Of a stretch of 64,000 nt of DNA, positions 60,358 through 64,000 are shown one piece after another. Every line of letters starts with the position of its first letter. Positions within the stretch are counted from its first letter, which is position 1. The notes beneath the pieces are model-generated. The model had not been told where the DNA came from. It ran no database searches and worked only from the letters and a program-made list of their open reading frames with translations. Location: assembly GCF_902459745.1 (NCBI RefSeq), contig NZ_CABPSJ010000002.1, positions 372,001-436,000 on the forward strand, read 5' to 3'. The translations under genes and the position numbers were made by a program. The stretch is from Pandoraea communis. Its GTDB lineage: Bacteria; Pseudomonadota; Gammaproteobacteria; Burkholderiales; Burkholderiaceae.

Positions 60358-62265
60358 TTATTGGAACGTCGCGCAATCCTGCGCAAGGCGTTCGATGAGC
60401 GCGTCAACGGGCATCACACCCAGATCCACGCCGCCACGGGCACGCACGGCTACCGTATTCGCCTCCTGCTCCTTGTCCCCCACTACGACGAGATAGGGAA
60501 CTTTCTGCATGGAGTGCTCGCGTATTTTATAGCTAATTTTCTCGTTGCGCAAATCGCTACGAGCCCTAAGCCCTTGTTCTTGCAACTTTTTCGTCACTTC
60601 TTGAGCGTAATCGGCCGTTTTTTCGGACACATTCATCACAATCACCTGCTCCGGCGCGAGCCAGACCGGCATTGCACCAGCATGGTGCTCGATCAGAATA
60701 CCGATAAAACGCTCGAGCGAACCCAGGATCGCGCGGTGAAGCATGACCGGGCGGCGGCGGCTGTTATCTTCGGCCACATACTCGGCGTCCAGGCGCTCGG
60801 GCATCGAGAAATCGACCTGCATCGTGCCGCACTGCCATTGGCGGCCGAGCGCGTCCTTGAGCGTGTATTCAATCTTCGGGCCGTAAAACGCCCCGTCGCC
60901 CTCGGCGATGACGAATTCGCAGTTCGAACGGCGCAGCGATTCCATCAGCGCAAATTCGGCCTTATCCCAATTCTCATCCGACCCGACACGATGTTCAGGA
61001 CGCGTAGCGACCTTGTAAATCATGTCCGTGAAACCGAAGTCCTTGTACACAGCGTGCAGCAGCGCCGTGTAGTTCACGCACTCGTCGAGAATCTGGTCTT
61101 CCGTACAGAAAATATGACCGTCGTCCTGCGTGAAGCCACGCACGCGCATCAGGCCGTGCAAACCACCCGACGGCTCGTTGCGGTGGCATTGACCGAACTC
61201 GCCGTAGCGAAGCGGCAGATCGCGGTAGCTGTGCAGCGCCGAGTTGAAAATCAGCACATGCCCCGGACAGTTCATCGGCTTGAGCGCGTAGGCGCGGCTC
61301 TCCGATTCCGTCGTGAACATGTTGTCCTTGTAGTTATCCCAGTGCCCCGACTTCTCCCAGAGCGTGCGGTCGAGAATCTGGGGGGCCTTCACTTCCTGAT
61401 AGCCGTTGCTGCGATAGACGCGGCGCATGTACTGCTCGACTTGCTGCCAGAGCGTCCAGCCCTTCGGGTGCCAGAAGACGAGCCCCGGCGCCTCTTCCTG
61501 CATGTGGAAGAAGTCCAGCGCACGGCCGAGCTTGCGGTGATCGCGCTTCTCCGCCTCTTCAAGCATGTGCAGATACGCGTCCTGATCTTCCTTCTTCGTC
61601 CAGGCCGTGCCGTAGATGCGCTGAAGCTGCTCGTTCTTGGCGTCGCCGCGCCAGTACGCGCCGGCGACCTTCATCAGCTTGAAAACCTTGAGCTTGCCCG
61701 TCGACGGCACGTGCGGACCACGGCAGAGGTCAACGAACTTACCTTCGCGGTAGAGACCGATTTCGTCCGTTGCCGGAATCGACTCGATGATTTCGGCCTT
61801 GTACTTCTCGCCCATCGACATGAACAGGCGCACGGCGTCGTCGCGCGAAAGCACTTCGCGCGTTACCGGCTCGTCCTTCTTGGCCAGTTCGTGCATCTTC
61901 TTCTCGATGGCATCGAGGTCTTCCGGCGTGAAGGCGCGGTGGAACGAGAAGTCGTAGTAAAAGCCATTCTCGATCACCGGACCGATCGTGACCTGCGCCT
62001 CGGGGAACAGCTCCTTGACGGCGTACGCCAGCAAGTGGGCGGTCGAGTGGCGGATGATGTCCAGGCCATCGCCGTCCTTGTCCGTCACGATGGCGAGACT
62101 CACGTCGCGATCGATCAGATAAGACGTATCGACGAGCTTGCCGTCAACACGCCCCGCCAGGGCCGCCTTGGCCAGACCCGTGCCGATCGAACCCGCGACT
62201 TGTGCCACCGTCAGAGGGGCTTCGTACTGGCGTTGCGAACCGTCAGGCAAACGTACCGAAATCAT
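60358..62265 (-). CDS. thrS: Threonyl-tRNA synthetase
   Basis: A 635-residue class II synthetase. TGS domain ([20 protein letters not shown]), editing domain with the [20 protein letters not shown] motif and later [14 protein letters not shown], and catalytic core with [20 protein letters not shown]. The Zn ligands are in [20 protein letters not shown], and the anticodon-binding domain is at the end. The length is normal. Confidence 0.97.
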   Translation of the reverse strand: MISVRLPDGSQRQYEAPLTVAQVAGSIGTGLAKAALAGRVDGKLVDTSYLIDRDVSLAIVTDKDGDGLDIIRHSTAHLLAYAVKELFPEAQVTIGPVIENGFYYDFSFHRAFTPEDLDAIEKKMHELAKKDEPVTREVLSRDDAVRLFMSMGEKYKAEIIESIPATDEIGLYREGKFVDLCRGPHVPSTGKLKVFKLMKVAGAYWRGDAKNEQLQRIYGTAWTKKEDQDAYLHMLEEAEKRDHRKLGRALDFFHMQEEAPGLVFWHPKGWTLWQQVEQYMRRVYRSNGYQEVKAPQILDRTLWEKSGHWDNYKDNMFTTESESRAYALKPMNCPGHVLIFNSALHSYRDLPLRYGEFGQCHRNEPSGGLHGLMRVRGFTQDDGHIFCTEDQILDECVNYTALLHAVYKDFGFTDMIYKVATRPEHRVGSDENWDKAEFALMESLRRSNCEFVIAEGDGAFYGPKIEYTLKDALGRQWQCGTMQVDFSMPERLDAEYVAEDNSRRRPVMLHRAILGSLERFIGILIEHHAGAMPVWLAPEQVIVMNVSEKTADYAQEVTKKLQEQGLRARSDLRNEKISYKIREHSMQKVPYLVVVGDKEQEANTVAVRARGGVDLGVMPVDALIERLAQDCATFQ

Positions 62266-62322
62266 GTCGCACTCCCATGCGCAAAAACGTCACGCGCGGC
62301 AAACGCCACGCGGCAAACCACG

Positions 62323-62355
62323 AAAAAAAACGGCCTCGACTATCGTCGAGGCCGT
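62323..62355 (-). terminator. Terminator/attenuator upstream of thrS
   Basis: ACGGCCTCGAC/GTCGAGGCCGT with a four-base loop is followed on the minus strand by a run of T. It lies between tRNA-Val and thrS and would either end the tRNA transcript or control thrS. Confidence 0.75.
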
Positions 62356-62394
62356 CTCTTCATTCCTTACATCCAGACGAAAAACACCCTCGAC

Positions 62395-62442
62395 TTAACG
62401 TCGCACCTTCACCACTGTGAAAGTTCGGGCGATCATGAACAT
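62395..62442 (-). CDS. Possible thrS leader peptide, 15 residues
   Basis: The frame MFMIARTFTVVKVRR starts at an ATG with a GGA upstream and ends about 40 bases before the terminator. Two of its codons are threonine. It is too short to be sure and could be chance. Confidence 0.25.
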   Translation of the reverse strand: MFMIARTFTVVKVRR

Positions 62443-62502
62443 GAGTGTTTTTCCAGCGTCTGTGTCTGCGGGGTCTCGCGGACTGTCATGCATCAAATTC
62501 GT

Positions 62503-62579
62503 TGGTAGGCTCGATTGGACTCGAACCAACGACCCCCACCATGTCAAGGTGGTGCTCTAACCAGCTGAGCTACGAGCCT
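62503..62579 (-). tRNA. tRNA-Val (GAC)
   Basis: On the minus strand a 77-base cloverleaf starts AGGCTCGTAGCTCAGCTGGT, with anticodon arm CCACCTTGACATGGTGG (anticodon GAC), T arm GTTGGTTCGAGTCCAAT and an encoded CCA end. All four arms pair. Confidence 0.96.
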
Positions 62580-62767
62580 ACTGCAAGAGAACGAGATTCT
62601 AGCAAGGTTTCCGCAGACCGCCAAGCGATTATTGTGCCTGCCGAAGAAAAAACGCATCAGGCAAGGCGTTTGCGCGTATTCCCTCGCACAATCCCCTTCC
62701 CTCGCCCACTCGTTTTCTCGCCTGACCGACCAGACATCGGCCCGCCGTCAATCCCGCCAAAATCCGT

Positions 62768-64000
62768 TTACCGTCGACGCGACGACACCACGCCTGCCAC
62801 CCCGGCGAGTTGCGCAAGCGCCCGCTGCAACTGTCCGCCATCGCGCACTTCCACGGTGAACTGCATGAACGCCTGAGCCCCTCGCGACTGCGTGCTGACG
62901 CCCGTGACGTTGAGTTTCTCGCGTGAGAACACTTCCGAAATATCACGCAGCAGCCCTTGACGGTCCGATGCCTCGATCTGAATGTCCACCGGATACGCCG
63001 CCACGCCGCGCCCTTCGAGCACATCGGCCGACCAGGCAGTCTGGATCACTCGTTCGGGCGCGCGCGCCTTCATGGACTGAAAACTCGCGCAATCCTGACG
63101 GTGGATCGACACGCCCTTGCCCCGTGTGACGAACCCCACGATCGGGTCGGGCGGTGCCGGCCGGCAGCACTTGGCCAATTGCGTAAGCAATGCGCCGACG
63201 CCGACCACCAGCACCCCGCTCTTGGCCCCCTGAGTCACGCTCGTATCGAGACTCTTCTTCGCGACGAGCGTGTCCTCGTCACGAGGCTCCGGCCCCGGCA
63301 GATTGCCCGAAAGCGCCTGCTCGACGTGCCTCAGGCTGAATTCATCCTTGGCGATGGACGCATAGAGATCGTCCGGCGTTCGGAATCCCAGGCGGGTCGC
63401 CAGCTCCTCCAGATTGACCGACGTCTTGCCTTCGCGCTGCAACGTCTTGTCGATGAGCGCCCGCCCCTGAGCAATCGTCTCCTCAAGGTCGATGGTATTG
63501 AACCACTGGCGCACCTTCTGACGTGCCCGATGGCTCTGCAAATACCCCAACTGCGCGTTGAGCCAGTCGCGCGACGGACCGCCTTGTTTGACCGTCACGA
63601 TCTCGACCGTCTGTCCGTTGTGCAGCGGCGTATTGAGCGGCACCATGGCACCGTCGACACGCGCGCCACGACAGCGATGCCCCAGTTCCGAGTGCAGGTG
63701 ATAGGCGAAATCGATCGGCGTCGAACCTTGCGGCAGCGAGATCACGCGTGCCTGCGGCGTCAGCACATAGATGTGGTCGTCGATCGTCGCACGCTTGAGT
63801 TGCTCCCAAGGCTGTACGGCACCTTCCGCGCCGACCGTATCGGCCACGTCGTCCTTCCACGCCAGCAGCTGACGCAGCCACGCGATCTTCTCGTCGTAGG
63901 CCTCGTTCGCCGAGAACGCGCCGCCGTAACCTCGCTGCCCGGCCTCCTTGTAACGCCAATGGGCTGCAATGCCGTACTCGGCAAAGTGGTGCATTTCGTG
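62768..64000 (-). CDS. relA: RelA/SpoT-family (p)ppGpp synthetase, C-terminal part
   Basis: The last ~410 residues are visible; the start is beyond the right edge. The N-terminal visible part (FAEYGIAAHWRYKEAG) is the end of the synthetase domain. A TGS domain (YVLTPQARVISLPQGSTPID FAYH region), a helical/zinc-finger region (KCCRPAPPDPIVGFVTRGKG) and the C-terminal ACT domain (GLLRDISEVFSREKLNVTGV) follow. Whether synthesis, hydrolysis or both are active cannot be judged. The position next to tRNA-Val and thrS favours relA. Confidence 0.9.
   Translation of the reverse strand, partial: HEMHHFAEYGIAAHWRYKEAGQRGYGGAFSANEAYDEKIAWLRQLLAWKDDVADTVGAEGAVQPWEQLKRATIDDHIYVLTPQARVISLPQGSTPIDFAYHLHSELGHRCRGARVDGAMVPLNTPLHNGQTVEIVTVKQGGPSRDWLNAQLGYLQSHRARQKVRQWFNTIDLEETIAQGRALIDKTLQREGKTSVNLEELATRLGFRTPDDLYASIAKDEFSLRHVEQALSGNLPGPEPRDEDTLVAKKSLDTSVTQGAKSGVLVVGVGALLTQLAKCCRPAPPDPIVGFVTRGKGVSIHRQDCASFQSMKARAPERVIQTAWSADVLEGRGVAAYPVDIQIEASDRQGLLRDISEVFSREKLNVTGVSTQSRGAQAFMQFTVEVRDGGQLQRALAQLAGVAGVVSSRRR

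Noticed and set aside
60217-62508. Plus-strand frame of 763 codons
   Set aside because: It lies antisense to thrS and the start of infC; such long shadow frames are common in GC-rich synthetase genes.

Overview
The window is high-GC proteobacterial DNA. The host backbone (infC-rpmI-rplT-pheS-pheT-ihfA-merR order, relA-tRNA-Val-thrS, a DUF3717 protein, many GGDEF/EAL proteins) points to a beta-proteobacterium of the Burkholderiaceae, probably Pandoraea or a close relative. The genus is inferred from gene order and protein character, with no database search.

Left third (1 to about 21.1 kb): the right part of an integrated temperate phage. It ends at a 46-bp 3' piece of a tRNA-Pro(GGG) gene (21059-21104), which is the chromosome-side attachment site next to a tyrosine integrase. 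The left end, including the intact tRNA-Pro, lies outside the window. An immunity region at 8.4-9.4 kb (Cro-like protein, CI/S24 repressor, TACAAA-N4-TTTGTA operators) splits two transcription programmes. The leftward one runs through small genes, NinB, an HNH endonuclease, Ref, replication proteins and RusA to terminase and portal. The rightward one starts at a second operator-flanked promoter (9.88-9.92 kb) with a boxA and runs to the integrase.

The most notable system is a diversity-generating retroelement (DGR) inside that rightward operon. Three small target genes (10.2, 13.5 and 13.9 kb) each end in a 91-bp variable repeat. An Avd gene, one 91-bp template repeat and a DGR reverse transcriptase follow. 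Of 35 differences between the three variable repeats and the template, 34 fall on template adenines. The targets are not tail fibres: they are small proteins without signal peptides, interleaved with recombination genes (ERF, SSB, Gp157-like, exonuclease) and apparently under CI control.

Middle (21.5-47 kb): a VIT-type metal transporter; sulfite reductase carrying a fused DUF2849 domain, with a DUF934 partner; a LuxR regulator; a diguanylate cyclase; and a seven-gene operon. That operon combines a PotABCD-type ABC importer with a three-subunit flavin/iron-sulfur dehydrogenase and is divergent from an IclR regulator with two palindromic sites between them. OsmC, GST, flavin reductase, a TMEM175-type channel, an S4 protein and two further c-di-GMP enzymes follow. 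Two small genes, at 26.4 and 46.7 kb, sit behind good LexA-box matches.

Right (47-64 kb): small membrane or secreted proteins, rubredoxin, two more c-di-GMP enzymes (five in about 26 kb), then the conserved translation block, all on the minus strand: relA (partial), tRNA-Val(GAC), thrS, infC (ATC start), rpmI, rplT, pheS, pheT, ihfA and a MerR regulator.
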